Of a stretch of 64,000 nucleotides of DNA, positions 25,300 through 36,884 are shown one piece after another. Each line of letters starts with the position of its first letter. Position 1 is the stretch's first letter. Source of the DNA: Cavia porcellus (taxonomy: Eukaryota > Chordata > Mammalia > Rodentia > Caviidae); NCBI RefSeq assembly GCF_034190915.1, contig NW_026947496.1:30004001-30068000 (forward strand), written 5' to 3'. The position numbers and the translations under genes were made by a program. Under the pieces are notes generated by a model. That model saw nothing but the letters and a program-made list of their open reading frames with translations. It was not told the origin of the DNA and did no database searches.

Positions 25300-25859
25300 G
25301 TTAGAAATACTATAGGAGGTCAGACGGGGCTGAGCCCTCAAAGGAGCCAGTGCAGAAGTTCAGATACCTTGCAGCCTTGCAGCCTTCAAGAGACAACCAC
25401 CTCCTTGCTGTGGGCCAAATCTCAAAACAAAAGGCAAAGCAAATAAACTCACATCCTAAGGTGCAAAGGGTTCTCTACCACCCTGAGGAAGTCCCACCCT
25501 CCTACAGGAAGACTCTGTTGTCACTGGTGTTAAGCATGCGAGCTTACTGCTCCCCCATTTGTTCCTAATTTAATCAATTTTACCTGAACAATTAATCTTA
25601 TTGGTTGACCACAGTTCTGTCCCGCTTTATGCTCACCTTATTTTTCCACACCTTGGGCCATCTAACCTCATGATTTTCCTCCATAAAAAGACAGAGTCCC
25701 TGGCAACTCATTCAGAAGAAGCTTTCTTTCTCTAAATAAATATATTCCACTCTTAACTGCTGTTGTTCCTAAAATTCATTCTTTGCTTTTAGAGAACAAG
25801 AACTCATACCAGCCATATTATAGGTCAGGAGTTTCATTCCCCTATATCAAAAACATGTT
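25300..25859 (+). repeat. Solo LTR, family X
   Basis: Starts at about AATACTATAGGAGGTCAGAC and ends ATTCCCCTATATCA. CCTCCATAAAAAGACAG near 25679 is a TATA-like element, with AATAAATATATTCC downstream near 25735. It is homologous to the 3' LTR of the provirus at 8575-9238 and to the minus-strand copy at 29929-31164. Confidence 0.75.
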
Positions 25860-25911
25860 TGCAACATTTCCTAAGGAATTAAAGATAGTATAAGGAAATA
25901 ATTATAATTTT

Positions 25912-25915
25912 CTTT

Positions 25916-25953
<38 letters not shown>

Positions 25954-26101
25954 TCTTTTTTGAGACAGGGTCTCGCTATGCAATTCAGGCTGGCCTTGAG
26001 CTCACTTTGTAGCCCAGGCTGGTCTCAAACTCGAAACAATCCTCCCACCTCAGCCTCCTGAGTGCTGGGATTACAGGCATGAGCCACCACACCGGGCTCT
26101 A
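25912..26101 (-). repeat. Poly-T and B1 SINE
   Basis: A T run of about 40 then a full minus-strand B1 (TTGAGACAGGGTCTCGCTAT ... GGGATTACAGGCATGAGCCA) with the internal duplication. It is little diverged, so a young insertion. Confidence 0.93.
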
Positions 26102-26129
26102 GAATTATAATATTCTAAATTAGCATATT

Positions 26130-26230
26130 TTTTTTCTTTTCTTTTCTTTTTCTGGTACCAGGGATCGAACTCACGACTGCCTGCTTGCAAGGCAGGTGCT
26201 TATGCCGCTGAGCTAAATCCCCAGCCTCCA
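26130..26230 (-). repeat. tRNA-derived SINE with target-site duplication
   Basis: Minus-strand body GGTACCAGGGATCGAACTCA ... GCTGAGCTAAATCCCCAGCC, with AAATTAGCATATT at 26117-26129 and again just after the body at about 26231. Confidence 0.92.
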
Positions 26231-26269
26231 CAAATTAGCATATTGATTGACTGACTGATTGATTGCTTG

Positions 26270-26395
26270 ATTTTATTTTTTGAGACAGGGTCTTGCTGCA
26301 TAGTTCAGGCCAGCCTCAAACTCATGGTGATCCTCCTGCCTCAGCCTCCAAATGCTGGAATCACAGGCATGTACCACCAAGCCCACCTTAGCATT
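26270..26395 (-). repeat. B1 SINE
   Basis: TTTTTTGAGACAGGGTCTTG ... GGAATCACAGGCATGTACCA; minus-strand B1 without the duplication. Confidence 0.85.
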
Positions 26396-26504
26396 ATGAT
26401 GCATGAAAATCGACTGGAAATTTGAAAAAAAAATATTTCATATTTACCAGCACTTAATCATGACTGGAAAGTTGAAGAAGGAAAAATATCTTTCTGCTTA
26501 TTAT

Positions 26505-27062
26505 GGCATGTGTCTAGATGTCCCTCAAAACATCAAATAGTCATAGGTGGGGCTTTTTAGAGGCAGCCAGATCTAGAGTGAGTGATTCTGAGATTAAGTG
26601 TGTGATGCTGGAATCAAGAGTATGTGATTTGGGGTTGGAGATTTAGCTCAGCGGCATAAGCACCTCCCTTACAAGCAGGTGGTTGCGAGTTCGATCTCCG
26701 GTACCAATAAAAAGATTTTTTAAAATGTGATTACTAAATTAGTTCACTGATTGGTTTGGTGGTTCTGGCTGTGGATAGTAGGTAGGCCCTCCCTGGGTGT
26801 GAGTGCTACCTGCCCAAAGGGCCTGCAGCCTGGAGAGAATATAAGGGGCAGAAACAGGGCTGTTGGGGTCACTTGCTCCTTGCTAGTTCCCTACTTACTC
26901 CCTTCTGCTTTGCTGCCCTCTGCCCACCATGAACTGTTTGTCCTCTGCCATTCCAAACAATTGAAACTTCTGCCAACTGTGAGCTGCAGTAAAGCTTTCT
27001 CCTTTAACTCTGGTATTTGTTACTTTGTCTCAGCGGAGAGAAAAGTAACTGAGATACAGTGC
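26505..27062 (+). repeat. MaLR-type LTR (ORR1/MT-like), interrupted
   Basis: TATA-like GAATATAAGGGG near 26838, then the rodent MaLR 3' signature GTGAGCTGCAGTAAAGC and the terminal CAGCGGAGAGAAAAGTAACTG. A tRNA-SINE at 26633-26712 is nested in its 5' half. Subfamily not determined. Confidence 0.55.
26633..26712 (+). repeat. tRNA-derived SINE
   Basis: GGAGATTTAGCTCAGCGGC (A box) and GCGAGTTCGATCTCC (B-box region), then GGTACC and a short A-rich tail. The anticodon-stem equivalents mismatch, so it is not a tRNA gene. Confidence 0.9.
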
Positions 27063-27454
27063 TTTAACTATTTCTACTCCATTTTACTCAGTAAAAACAA
27101 ATAGTTTTTACAAATAGTAAAAACAAATACCTGTGCTTTCTCTTTGCCAGAAAACAGATCAGGGTCAAAAAAAACTTTATTTGTTCACGCAGAGCCCAAA
27201 GTCTGGGACAGATAAGTGACCAGGCAGTGGTGTGTGTTCTGTCATGACACTGCTGGAGCCCTAATGGTGATGTGATGATGAAGTGTCCTGGAACATACTG
27301 ACACCTGAAGAGAGAAACAGGCTCATGGGAGTTGGTCAGGCAAGAGGAGGAGAAAGTCTTCTAGTGAGAGTGACAACACTGGCATAGATATCAATGTTCA
27401 ATAAATTATTTGTCGAATCAGACAAGTTACTCTTTTTTTTTTTTACTATAATAA

Positions 27455-27670
27455 AAGATAGTTTCTTTTTTGTTTTCCAACAGTACTAGAGATTGAATCA
27501 ACCTTGGATCTTTGTACAGAGCTACATCCCCAGCCCTTTTTAAAAATTTATTTGTTTATTTTGATGTCAATAAATTGCTAAGGTGTCAGTAAATTCCTGT
27601 TTTCCAGGCTGAGCTGGGACTTGCAATCCTCTTGCCTCAACCTCCTAGACTCCTGGGCTTGCTGGCTTTC
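27455..27670 (-). repeat. Dimeric B1-ID-type SINE, diverged
   Basis: TACTAGAGATTGAATCAACC and GCTACATCCCCAGCCC form an ID-like part; CAGGCTGAGCTGGGACTTGC and CTTGCCTCAACCTCCTAG form a B1-like part. Minus strand. Confidence 0.5.
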
Positions 27671-27687
27671 AATCTGGGGACCACAAA

Positions 27688-28072
27688 TTGTAAATCGACC
27701 CATAATATCTAGTATCTATCTGACCTAACCTCTCTTGGCCCTGCCTGCCTTGTGGGCAGGTTTTGGAATGCGGAACTCACCTTCCTCTCTTGGTTAATGA
27801 GATAAGCACGAGGTGTGGGAGTAATCTTGGCTTGTTTCCTTTTGACCTTAAATTTGCACATTCTACCATAGCCTCAGCAGGTTCCAGGAAAAAATCGACC
27901 TACTCCCTCCCCTACACTGGCTAATAAATAGTGGCCGCCCATCCTGAGGCACTGACCTCTCAGCCCCCCCATCATATGCTACTAAATCTGTCTGTTTCTT
28001 ATTTCATCCTTTTTGTGTACCCTTCATAGAGGCAGTTGGGGATCTCGGCCAGGTCCTCCATAACAGGCATCC
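27688..28072 (+). repeat. Solo LTR-like element
   Basis: Begins near TGTAAATCGACCC and ends TCGGCCAGGTCCTCCATAACA. It has a promoter-like GGCTAATAAATAGTGG near 27920 and a CTACTAAATCTG block downstream. The TG...CA ends and layout suggest an LTR; the family is unknown to me. Confidence 0.45.
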
Positions 28073-28279
28073 AATATTATACCTGGCAAAGATAATTCTT
28101 AAGTACTCATTGTTTGCCAAACACTGTGTGTGCCCAGTGATTTCATGCATAATTTTATTTCCACAAACGCCACCCTACCCCCTTCCCACCCCCGACCACC
28201 TGCCAGATTGTAATTAATTTGTAAAATCCAGAAAAAGACCAAGGTCTCTAACTCCAGGGTCTCAAAGTTTCTTCATTTT

Positions 28280-28436
28280 TAGCTAGGTGTGGTGGTTTGT
28301 AATCCCAGCACTCAGGAGGCTGAGCCAGGAAGATTGCTGTGAGGTCAAGGCCAGTCTAGATAACAAAGTGAGTTGAAGCCAACCTGAACTGCATAGTGAG
28401 ACAGTGTCTTAAAAAGACAAAAAAAAAAAAAAAAGT
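28280..28436 (+). repeat. B1 SINE
   Basis: AGCTAGGTGTGGTGGTTTGT, AATCCCAGCACTCAGGAGGC, and the internal duplication, ending AGTGAGACAGTGTCTT plus poly-A. Confidence 0.9.
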
Positions 28437-29765
28437 TTCTTCATTTTTAAAACTTCTAAGGATCATTGGTATACATTTCAAATGTAATCCACTCAAGAAA
28501 TAATAATCTGTGCATCTCAGCAAATTAAGGAACTTTCAAAATACCACTAGGAAACTATCAAATGTAAATAACAATATTCTACAAACAAAACAATTGTAAT
28601 TCCTGATTAAAAAGTGTGGGTAGTAATGAAGTGGCAATTTAATCCAGAGAGAAAGTTGTCATTTACAAAATGTAAGATTTTAGTTTCTCTGAAGCAACAC
28701 AAACTTCACAGGGATATTGTTTCTGTTCAAGAATGTTAATTGTTTCGATAGCTAAATGATAATTTTTTTAGATTCTTGAAGTGAGAGTTGGTTAGGAGGA
28801 ATGATTTCCAATTTCTGTAGCACAGATAACTCACTACAACTAATTGGCTATTTAAAAATAGCTAGAAGAGAGGATTTTGAAATTGCCAACATCATGAAAT
28901 ATCAAATTGAGGCAGAAGGGCAGGTGTGGGAAAGCTGGCTGGGGGTGGAGGAGCCTCACCCCTGGCTGCACCAGCTCTTGAGGTTGGCAAGATAAATGTG
29001 GGGGTGGCACACAGTGAAGTAAACCCCAACATGTGAGTGATAAATAGTCGAGACATCTGCCTGCATCCTCTTGGTAGGACTGGCACACATGCTTCCACTC
29101 AGCATCCCCTTCCTCAGCATTCCTGTAGCTGGACCCTGTCTAGTGTCACCCACAATGTGTGTCTCCCGAGACACCGTGAAAGGAGCACCCTTTGAGATCC
29201 CGGACCAAGGAAAGGCTCACCCACTGACATGCTGGGAGCAAATGGACTAGGGGCTCCAGTTTACTTCTTCCCAAAAGTTCCTTAGCACCTTTCTCCTAGT
29301 GTACGCCACAGCCTGGCCAGCTTCCACACCAAGTATGCCCACTTCCGCATCAACACTGCCTCACTGTTTAACGTACTGCTGCCTGCGTCGCCCCAGTTCT
29401 ACGGGGTTTGTCTCTTTGGCATTAATAAATATTGAGGGATAGGGCCAAGGACAATGCCATAGGAATAGAGAAGGCGCTGGAGCGAAGGACCAAACGTCTT
29501 TCCCTGCTTCAAATTATCTTCTGTGTCTTGAAACCCTGAGAATTATACAACCATTCCCAAATTCAGGAAGGGAAGAGATTGGAAAATGGGACCCTTGGGC
29601 AAAGAGGCAAGATTATCAAGGTAAATGAGGTTAAGAGTCCAGTCAGTCTCTTCTATATTGAAAAGCCACATTTGAGCAGTTTGGTGATCACATTTTCCAT
29701 ATTTTTCTCCCCTACCACTTTCCTGCTCTGTTTTGCTGTGTATTTTCCTTGTAATAAAGATAATT
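28437..29765. other. Non-coding stretch
   Basis: No gene identified. Around 29290-29400 the sequence is slightly more GC-rich with short open frames but no family I recognise; a very old processed pseudogene is possible. Confidence 0.35.
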
Positions 29766-29769
29766 TTGG

Positions 29770-29866
29770 GGGCTGGGGGTTTAGCTCAGCAGGCATAAAC
29801 GCCTGCCTTGAAAGCAGGCAGTCATGAGTTCGATCCCTGGTACCGATTTAAAAAAAAAAAAAAATT
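29770..29866 (+). repeat. tRNA-derived SINE
   Basis: GGCTGGGGGTTTAGCTCAGC, GATCCCTGGTACCGA and an A14 tail. The loop reads CTTGAAA rather than the parental CTTGCAA. Confidence 0.92.
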
Positions 29867-30089
29867 CAGCTAAACAAACACAAAAACTGGCTGAGGAATA
29901 AGCAAATCTGTTTATTAAAAGCTCCTAGTGATATAGGGGAAAGAAATTCCCAGCTTTCTAGATGTCTAAGTTCATGTTCTCTAAAATTGAAGAATGAATA
30001 TTAGGAACAATGGAGGTTAAGAGCAGAATATATTTATCAGGGGACAGAAAGTTTCTGTTTGAAAGAGAGACAAGAGGGGTACTCAGGGG

Positions 30090-30190
30090 CTGAGGATTTA
30101 GCTCAGCGGCATAAGCGCCTGCCTTGAAAGCAGGCAGTCGTGAGTTCGATCCCTGGTACCGATGAAAATGAAAAAAAAAAAAAAAAAAAA
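30090..30190 (+). repeat. tRNA-derived SINE nested in LTR X
   Basis: GGGGCTGAGGATTTAGCTCA, GAGTTCGATCCCTGGTACC, then a poly-A tail of about 20. Confidence 0.93.
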
Positions 30191-30234
30191 GAGGGTCCTG
30201 AGTGGGATACCAAGCACCCTGGTGTTTTCTACGG

Positions 30235-30725
30235 ATTTAAAAATTTTTTATTTTAAAGAGATTAAGACAAAAGAGAACATAACAAAGCAGATCAGATCAG
30301 AACAATGTAAGCAACACAGCATTTCACCACAAGACAACCCATAATTAACAGTAACTACCATAATGTCTCTTTCCTTGAAATAGTTGAGCATAACTTCATA
30401 TACAATAGTATCATACATAACAAAATAGTATAAAACCATTCAAAAGAATGAAAGTATTACAGGGCATTCAGAACCAAATAACAGAGAATGAACAGTGGCT
30501 ACTATATTATCTCATTTTCCATAGAAAATTTGTTTATACTATCACACTTAATAAAATCCAATAAGATTCTTTTGTGATGTCTAACAAGAAAAAGAAAAAA
30601 GAAAAAAATCCAATAAGATACAATATGATAGAGCCAATGGAAACAAGAACAAAAGCATGGTAGGACTTCAGAGTAAGATATTAAATCAGCACTGGCTATA
30701 TAATGTCTTGTTTCTTTCTAGCTGT
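30235..30725 (-). repeat. Monomeric retroposon family M, copy 2
   Basis: On the minus strand it ends in AATAAAAAATTTTT (tail) and holds at least two diverged monomers, recognisable by ATTATGGTAGTTACTGTTAA and ATAGTAGCCACTGTTCATTC at comparable positions. These match ATGGTAACAACTGTTGA and GGTAGCCATTGTTGATT of the 63-kb copy. Confidence 0.6.
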
Positions 30726-31239
30726 ACTTTCCAGGGATTTTTATAGAGCAAATCCATGAGGTGAAAAGGGCCCAAGGTGGGGAAAAGCGGGAAATCACAA
30801 GGTAGGCATGAGGTGGGGTGAAAGGTAGTCAACCAATAAGATTGCAAGTATGATTGCTCACGTAAAACTGATTAAATTGGGAGCAAATGAGGAAGCAAGT
30901 ATCATAGCAAGCAGGCATGAATACAGAACAGGGGCTCTTCCTGTAGGGGGTTAGGTTTGTGGCTCTTCTTGGCTTCTTCAACGTGATTAATACCTATTTA
31001 AATCATCCTTAGGAAGAATGTGAGTGCTTTCATTTCATCTTTTGTCTTGAGGTCTGGCCCTCAGCTGAAGTGTCTGTCTCTCCCCCAGTTGCAATGGCTC
31101 CTTTGAGGGCCTAGCCCTATCTCACTGCCTATAACATTTTTATCTCATTTAGCTGCCTATAACATCAAGACAGCGCCAAATAATTCCCAAGGCCGGGTGT
31201 ATATACTTCCCACTAGATGTAGACAGCATGTAAAGACAC

Positions 31240-31475
31240 AGATGCTAGGAGTGTTCTGTCATGTCCTTTTCACAGTATCACACCTTGTGTCTCCTAGACC
31301 CAGGGTGTACTTTTAGTTTTTGCTTTTTATCTTCTTCTGTCTTTTGTTTGGTCCAAGTTTGCTCTGCAGAGCCAGTTTCTCCCTCACTCTTTACTTTTCA
31401 AATAGACTTTGGCATTGTTCTTGACCTGGCTTCTTTGATTCTTTGAGGTGAAAAAAACCTGGAATATGTTTAATT
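31240..31475 (+). repeat. LTR-like repeat, family Y
   Basis: Contains TTTGGTCCAAGTTTGCTCTG and CAGAGCCAG, shared in opposite orientation with 13600-14110. Partial. Confidence 0.5.
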
Positions 31476-32204
31476 GGCAAGCCATTTCTAGAGAAACAAG
31501 CCAATAACGAACTGCTGAGGAGAGAGAGGTCAATTACTCTGATTTAATCATTACATATCGTGCATTTGTACTGAAATGTCACATCGTACTCCATTACTGT
31601 ATACAAGTACTATGTGTTGATTAAAATGAAAATATATTGAACAAGAAAGAAATGTTCCTGAAGTGGGGAAGTTTTCAACAAACTAGGGAATCACAGAGCA
31701 GCCTGTAAACCCTCTTTGCCCACTTTACAGGTCCACTGGACACTTGTGTTCCTGTTACAAGGTCATGTTTGCCCTGCAGTTCATGACTTCTGTGAGGATG
31801 TGTATATCTGCTCTGAGTCAGCAGGAGTGACCTCGCTTTTGATAATCACATTTCTTATCTTTCAGTCTGGGGCATTAGAGTTTCTTTTCTCGACTGATGC
31901 TTCTGCTACTTGTAAAGTCACTGTTGCCAGAGGGGCTCCTAGGCCCGAGGGCTGCAAGGTGCCCATCTGCTGACCACACCCAGACCTCTGCAGGCAAGGA
32001 TAACTGATCCCAGCTCTCTGAGACCCAGGCTGACCAACTCCAGCCCTCTGCAGCTGTCTGGGCACCAGGTCTCCTCAGAGGTGGGGACTGCATATTAGCT
32101 TCTTAACCTTGAAACCAGGAACATTCTGACTTCAGGATGAAGTCCAAGGGGCCCTTCGGAATTTGATTTCAAAAGCTTAAAAACAAACAAACCATAGTGT
32201 CTCT

Positions 32205-32205
<1 letters not shown>
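31476..32205. other. Non-coding stretch
   Basis: No gene recognised; overlapping short frames at 31716-32093 have no domain. Confidence 0.4.

Positions 32206-32250
<45 letters not shown>
32206..32250. repeat. (AC)n microsatellite
   Basis: About 20 CA repeats. Confidence 0.97.
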
Positions 32251-32251
<1 letters not shown>

Positions 32252-32364
32252 CGATTATATTATAAAGCAGTTGCCAAAGTCATTTGTGATGTGTACTTCA
32301 CTAATGTAAATTTTTGACAATTGTATTGTGATACAAAACAGGTGATTTTTCTTGATGATAAAGC

Positions 32365-32495
32365 TGTAGATATAGGCGTGCACTAGATCCCAGGTCTCCG
32401 GAGGATGAAGCAGGAGGATTATTGTGAGTTTGAGGCCAGTCTGGGCTACAGTGAGTTTAAGACCAACTTGGATAACATGGCAAGAAAAAAAAAGC
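32365..32495 (+). repeat. B1 SINE, partial
   Basis: GCAGGAGGATTATTGTGAGT, GAGGCCAGTCTGGGCTACAG, then an A-rich tail. Confidence 0.8.
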
Positions 32496-32665
32496 TATAG
32501 GTAGTAGTAATTCTGTTTTAGCTGTGGATTTGTAGGAAAGATGGAGCTCGATAGGAAGAAAAAGACAGGATGAAGGTCTCATTGAGCTTTCTTAAGCCCA
32601 GTAGAAAAACTTAATCAAAGCAGTTTGTACCTCTGCAGTGGGAGCAATTAGAAAGATAAAGAAGA

Positions 32666-32779
32666 GGCTGGGGATTTAGCTCAGTGGCATAAGCGCCTGC
32701 CTTGCAAGCGTGTGGTCATGAGTTCAATCCCTGGTACCGGTAAAAATACAAAAAAAAAAAAAGAGTAAAAAAAAAAAAA
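32666..32779 (+). repeat. tRNA-derived SINE with perfect target-site duplication
   Basis: GGCTGGGGATTTAGCTCAGT ... GAGTTCAATCCCTGGTACCG and poly-A. AGAAAGATAAAGAAGA occurs at 32650-32665 and 32780-32795. Confidence 0.95.
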
Positions 32780-32954
32780 AGAAAGATAAAGAAGATGGGG
32801 GAGCTAGAATGAAAAAGGTGTCAGGTAATACAACTACCATAAGAATCTATCAAAAAGACTTAACGCTGAGGAAGCCTGAAACATAAAATACCAGGAAAGC
32901 CAGCTTCCCTCACTCACCAGATACAGCGCAAGGGTGATAAGGGGCAGCCACCTA

Positions 32955-33105
32955 GGGTGTTTGTTTGTTTGAGACAAGGTCTGTGTAGTTCAGGTTGGCC
33001 TTGAACTCACTCAGTAGCCCAGGCTGGCACTGAACTCTCAGTGATTCTCGTGCCTGAGTCCCCTGAATGCTGGATTACAGGCAAGTGCCACCACACCCAG
33101 GAGAA
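32955..33105 (-). repeat. B1 SINE
   Basis: TTGTTTGTTTGAGACAAGGT ... TGGATTACAGGCAAGTGCCA, with duplication. Confidence 0.88.
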
Positions 33106-33299
33106 ACTCTTAATATATAAACATGCACGCACACACACCTACACATATACACACGTATGTATGTTCTCACTTTAACATCACTCTCTTCCTGAATCAGGCA
33201 CAGTAAATTCCATACCATGTTATCTCTACCCAAATCTGGTGGATTCTGCTGCTTGCTTCTTATATATGTTATGCCCACCTTCAAATAAATCTTCTTTTA

Positions 33300-33475
33300 T
33301 TTTATTTATTTATTTTTCCTTTTTGACTTTTTGAGGCAGGGCCTTAATGCAGATCAGGATGGCCTTGAACTCACTTGGTAGCCCAAGCTGGCCTCAAACT
33401 CGAAGCGATCCTCCTGCCTCATTTTCCCTGGAGTGCTGTGATTATAGATGTGTTGTACCACGTCCAGGGACTCTT
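33300..33475 (-). repeat. B1 SINE
   Basis: TTATTTATTTATTTTTCC head, TTGAGGCAGGGCCTTAATGC, duplication blocks, GTGATTATAGATGTGTTGTA end. Confidence 0.85.
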
Positions 33476-34000
33476 CCTTGTTTAAGAAATGATAATTCCT
33501 TATAGACAGATGGGGAGAAAACACCCGACATCCCTTGTCAGGGTGCTCCTTCATTCAGGAACTGCTGCTTATACACCAAGTGTCAGGGGACAAACTGGGC
33601 TGGAGGATGGGAGAAAAAAATAAATCAGAGCTCGGCCCACCAGTTAACTCAATGAGATATAGGCGTTAAAACAGTGCTGGCTGCACACTACATCCCGTAT
33701 TCAGGAAGGGAAATTAAATAGACGTCAAAGTAAGGAGAAAGGGAGGCTTTGGGGAGGAGGACAGGGACTTAAGGGTTTGTTCCTCTGTATTCACTGAACA
33801 GGTCTAGACTGAGTATGTGCCAGGACTGGCAGGCAGGTTCCCCAGAGAGGAAACATTGAGCTGTGAGCGAAGAAGAAAAGCCTCCTACATGAAAAAGGCA
33901 AAAGTGAAAGATTAAGGATTTGAGTATGTGATTTTTAAACCATTCAGCCATGGAAGAAAAGAGCCAAAGGGGACTTCACACTAAGGATTTAGTTTTAAGT
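33476..34000. other. Non-coding stretch
   Basis: Nothing recognised. Confidence 0.4.
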
Positions 34001-34002
34001 CA

Positions 34003-34155
34003 GGGATGGTGACTCGTGCTTGCAAACCCAGTACTTGGAGGCTGAGGAAGGAGGGTCACTGCACTTTCAAGTAAGCCTGGACTACAGGATGAGTTCAAAG
34101 GCAACCTGAACTATATTAGTGAGACCCTGTCTCAAGAAAACCAAAACAAAGAAAA
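34003..34155 (+). repeat. B1 SINE
   Basis: GGTGACTCGTGCTTGCAAAC, AGGCTGAGGAAGGAGGGTCA, duplication, GTGAGACCCTGTCTCAAG. Confidence 0.85.
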
Positions 34156-34985
34156 GATTTAGTTCTGAACTTGACTTTAAGGGAAGAAATTTTAGGGAGT
34201 CAACAGACTAAAGTAAACAGTGAAAAGGCCGTCTGTGTCATGTGGGAAAAATACAGCAAAACCTTTTATAGAGTTTGGACAAGGGATGGTCAAGTGGGAA
34301 GATCAGGCAGGGGACCTCAGATAAGGAGATCTAAAACATGAGTGGTCAAAGTTTTCAGAATGTCCAGTACAAATTGATGTCCTGGTACTGGGAAGATTCT
34401 GTGTTCTGTCTTCTCTTCTTTATGACATCCTGTGTTTGCCAGAGGCAGCCCTCCTGCTGGGGCAGAATAATGTGGCAACTGAAAAATCAGGCTAGGTGCT
34501 GGGAAAGCCATGCCAGAGTGGAGCCTGACACCTCTCTCTTTCAAGATGTTTGTTATGTAATCGTCTTTGACAAATATAATCTAGAACAAAGAGAAATCAG
34601 TTCCTCCATAACTAGAGAGGAAAATGTGAGGCCAGGGCAAAATGGTCTTTCAGCAATGGATTATCTGTTTAGTAGCTGAGTTTTAGATGTTTCAAGATGG
34701 CCAAGCTGAGGGGGAAAAATGAACATACACGTTTAGAAATTAGGAGATTGGTGAAGAATGAACATACAATATTTGTTAATTTAATTGTCCTTTAATGTTT
34801 GTCTGTTACATAAATTGTATTCTGAAATGGGACTAATAATATTATATGCTATGCAGACTTTGATCTATTCAAGAACTAACAAAATGTTTCCCTCTATTTC
34901 TCGCTTAGGCAAATAGCACAAGCCTTCTACAAGCTGGACCAAACTAATACTTTCAAAAAAGTCAGTTGTTGTACTCAAGATTTTC
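34156..34985. other. Non-coding stretch
   Basis: The frame at 34338-34679 (113 codons) has no known domain; no gene called. Confidence 0.4.
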
Positions 34986-34989
34986 CAAA

Positions 34990-35655
34990 AAAAGAATTTA
35001 ATACAGGACACATAACTTATAGAATTATTTTATAATAGTCACCCAAAGAGTCAAACACAAGAAAGTACAGGAAATCTCTCCACACACTAAAGACCCAAGG
35101 AATGCAGCCAAGGGCCTGGATCCCATGGTAATATCCTGATAGTCCAGCTTAGAGCCCATGATAATGCCCCTCACTAGTCCAACTAGAGGCCTAGAACCCT
35201 TGACAATGACTCATGCCAGTCTATTTCACAGGTCTCTGCTGGGAAGGCTCAAAGATCAGCGGTGGAAGCTACAAAGTCTGTGCTAGCCAAATGAAGGATC
35301 AGTGCCAGTAGGCTGAGGAATCTGCACTGGAGCCAGAAAGCAACCCTCAAAGTAAGAACCAGAGCTCCTCTGAAAAATACCACAGCCATCCTCAGTGACG
35401 ATGAGGTCCTGAACTCCTCTGCTGATGGGAACAGGGGAGTTCATATCAAGAAAAAAGCTTGACAAGCTCCTCCAGGATAACCAAAAGCAACAGGAGAACC
35501 AACAAAACAACACTACTTCTTCCTCTACAGTCCTTCTGTGCTGTTGGCAACAATCCTCAGGTGGGCCATCCATACTCAGCATCAAGCTGATTCATTTTGG
35601 CTGGGTGTTACAAATTACCAGTTGTCAAGCCACCATATCAGTGGAATACATGATG
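34990..35655 (-). repeat. LTR-like repeat, family Z
   Basis: The reverse complement shares GACTTTGTAGCTTCCAC, TGAGCCTTCCCAGC, ACTCTTTGGGTGA and TTGACAACTG blocks, in the same order, with the plus-strand element at 58150-58865. No coding content. Probably a solo LTR or non-autonomous LTR element. Confidence 0.6.
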
Positions 35656-36294
35656 ATCTCACCTCAGCTTGAACCCTCTCCCTGTTTACTGGATGATGAG
35701 CAAAGATCTAATGTTCTAGTGTTCCCCAAGAATTGTATGAGTTGACATCTGGCAATAGGGTTAAAAGAAACATCTTTATTGCAGGAAGCTAGATGAATAC
35801 TCATTGAAGATTTAACCTTGTCAATTTTTAATAAATTTCTGCAGTCAAAACAAAACAGGAATAATATAAAAAACAAAAAACAAAAAACAAAAAACAAAAA
35901 CAACCCAGTGGAGTTCTTGCTTGGGCTTGTACGGGAAGTGATCACACCTTTTTAGTAACACGACAGAGAAGCCGTTTGGTTTAGGAATGCTTGGCTTTCG
36001 CTGCTTTTAAAGAAAAGGTGAAAGAAAGTTTTTAAAGCAGTTACTCTACTCTCATTTCTTCTGGTTGGGTTCCTGGTCAGCCCGTCGGTCTCATGGTTAA
36101 GTTTTGACGAACGGTGGAAGGCTGCAAAGCTTCCTTCCTTTGGAAAGTCGATGAATTTTGCACCTGACAGTTTCAAGATTCTGTTGGACAAATAAAGGAA
36201 AATTTATCAGCAACATTAATAAATTTTAGTTTCAGGAAGGAAAATTTGGTTTCAAAGAACTGAGGATAGCAGCAAAGAGCTGGCCACAAGAGCT
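35656..36294. other. Non-coding stretch with (AAAAC)n
   Basis: An (AAAAC)n tract at about 35866-35903. The remainder is unrecognised. Confidence 0.5.
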
Positions 36295-36366
36295 GGGGAT
36301 GTAGCTCAGTGGTAGAGCGCATGCTTCGCATGTATGAGGCCCCGGGTTCGATCCCCGGCATCTCCA
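36295..36366 (+). tRNA. tRNA-Ala (anticodon CGC)
   Basis: A 72-nt tRNA gene beginning GGGGATGTAGCTCAGTGG (acceptor and A box), anticodon CGC at 36327-36329, B box GGTTCGATCCC, ending GGCATCTCCA. The acceptor stem GGGGATG/CATCTCC pairs with one wobble. It has no intron and a T4 run lies about 10 nt downstream. It decodes GCG. It is closely related in layout to the body of the tRNA-SINE family in this window but is fully paired, unlike the SINEs. Confidence 0.97.
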
Positions 36367-36884
36367 GTTGCTTATTTTACGCAACCAACACAAAATATTC
36401 TGTACTGTTTAAATTGCTCGCTGTCCTTTGTGACACCAGTTTCTCTCATTCTCTATAATGTTTTTGCCACTGCGTTCAAATGCATATGTGGCCAGGGAAA
36501 CATGATTGAGTCGAGGTGTTTTGAGATATCTTTCTCTGAAAAGAATGGAATTGGGGTCATAGAAAAATACCTAGGGCAGCAGTGACAAGGGAACAGCCTG
36601 GAAAACTGGAACCTAGTGATGTGTGGCGTGTGGGGTATCTGGTTGCTTCTTAGACTATAAGTAATTTTGTTTGAGAACATGGAAAGAGAAAAAGAGTGAT
36701 TTTTGTCCTGTGCGTCATAGAACAAAAAATTAGGCAGATACCAAGAAACTGACGAAATCTAGCCGGGTGCAAACAAACGAGGCTTGGGAGAAACACCACA
36801 CTTCCTTAAGAAGGGATAGGGGGAGAGGAATACAACAAAAGCAGTTAATTATTATGCAAGTCTGGAAAGACCAACTTAGCGTGA
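36367..36884. other. Spacer between tRNA-Ala and tRNA-Ile
   Basis: Unique sequence; no repeat or gene recognised. Confidence 0.5.

Larger units (their letters stand above)
29929..31164 (-). repeat. Solo LTR, family X, with two nested insertions
   Basis: The reverse complement starts TGTTATAGGCAGC and ends CCCCTATATCA, and is homologous to the copies at 8575 and 25300 (shared CTCTATAAAAATCCC TATA block, GGGCCAGACCTCAAGAC). It is split by a tRNA-SINE (30090-30190) and a family M retroposon (30235-30725). Removing these leaves about 640 bp. A 28-bp repeat of GCCTATAACAT lies at its 5' end. Confidence 0.7.

Noticed and set aside
28801..29450. A possible processed pseudogene near 29.3 kb
   Set aside because: A short protein-like stretch is visible in one frame but I recognise no parent gene, and no poly-A tail or target duplication is evident.
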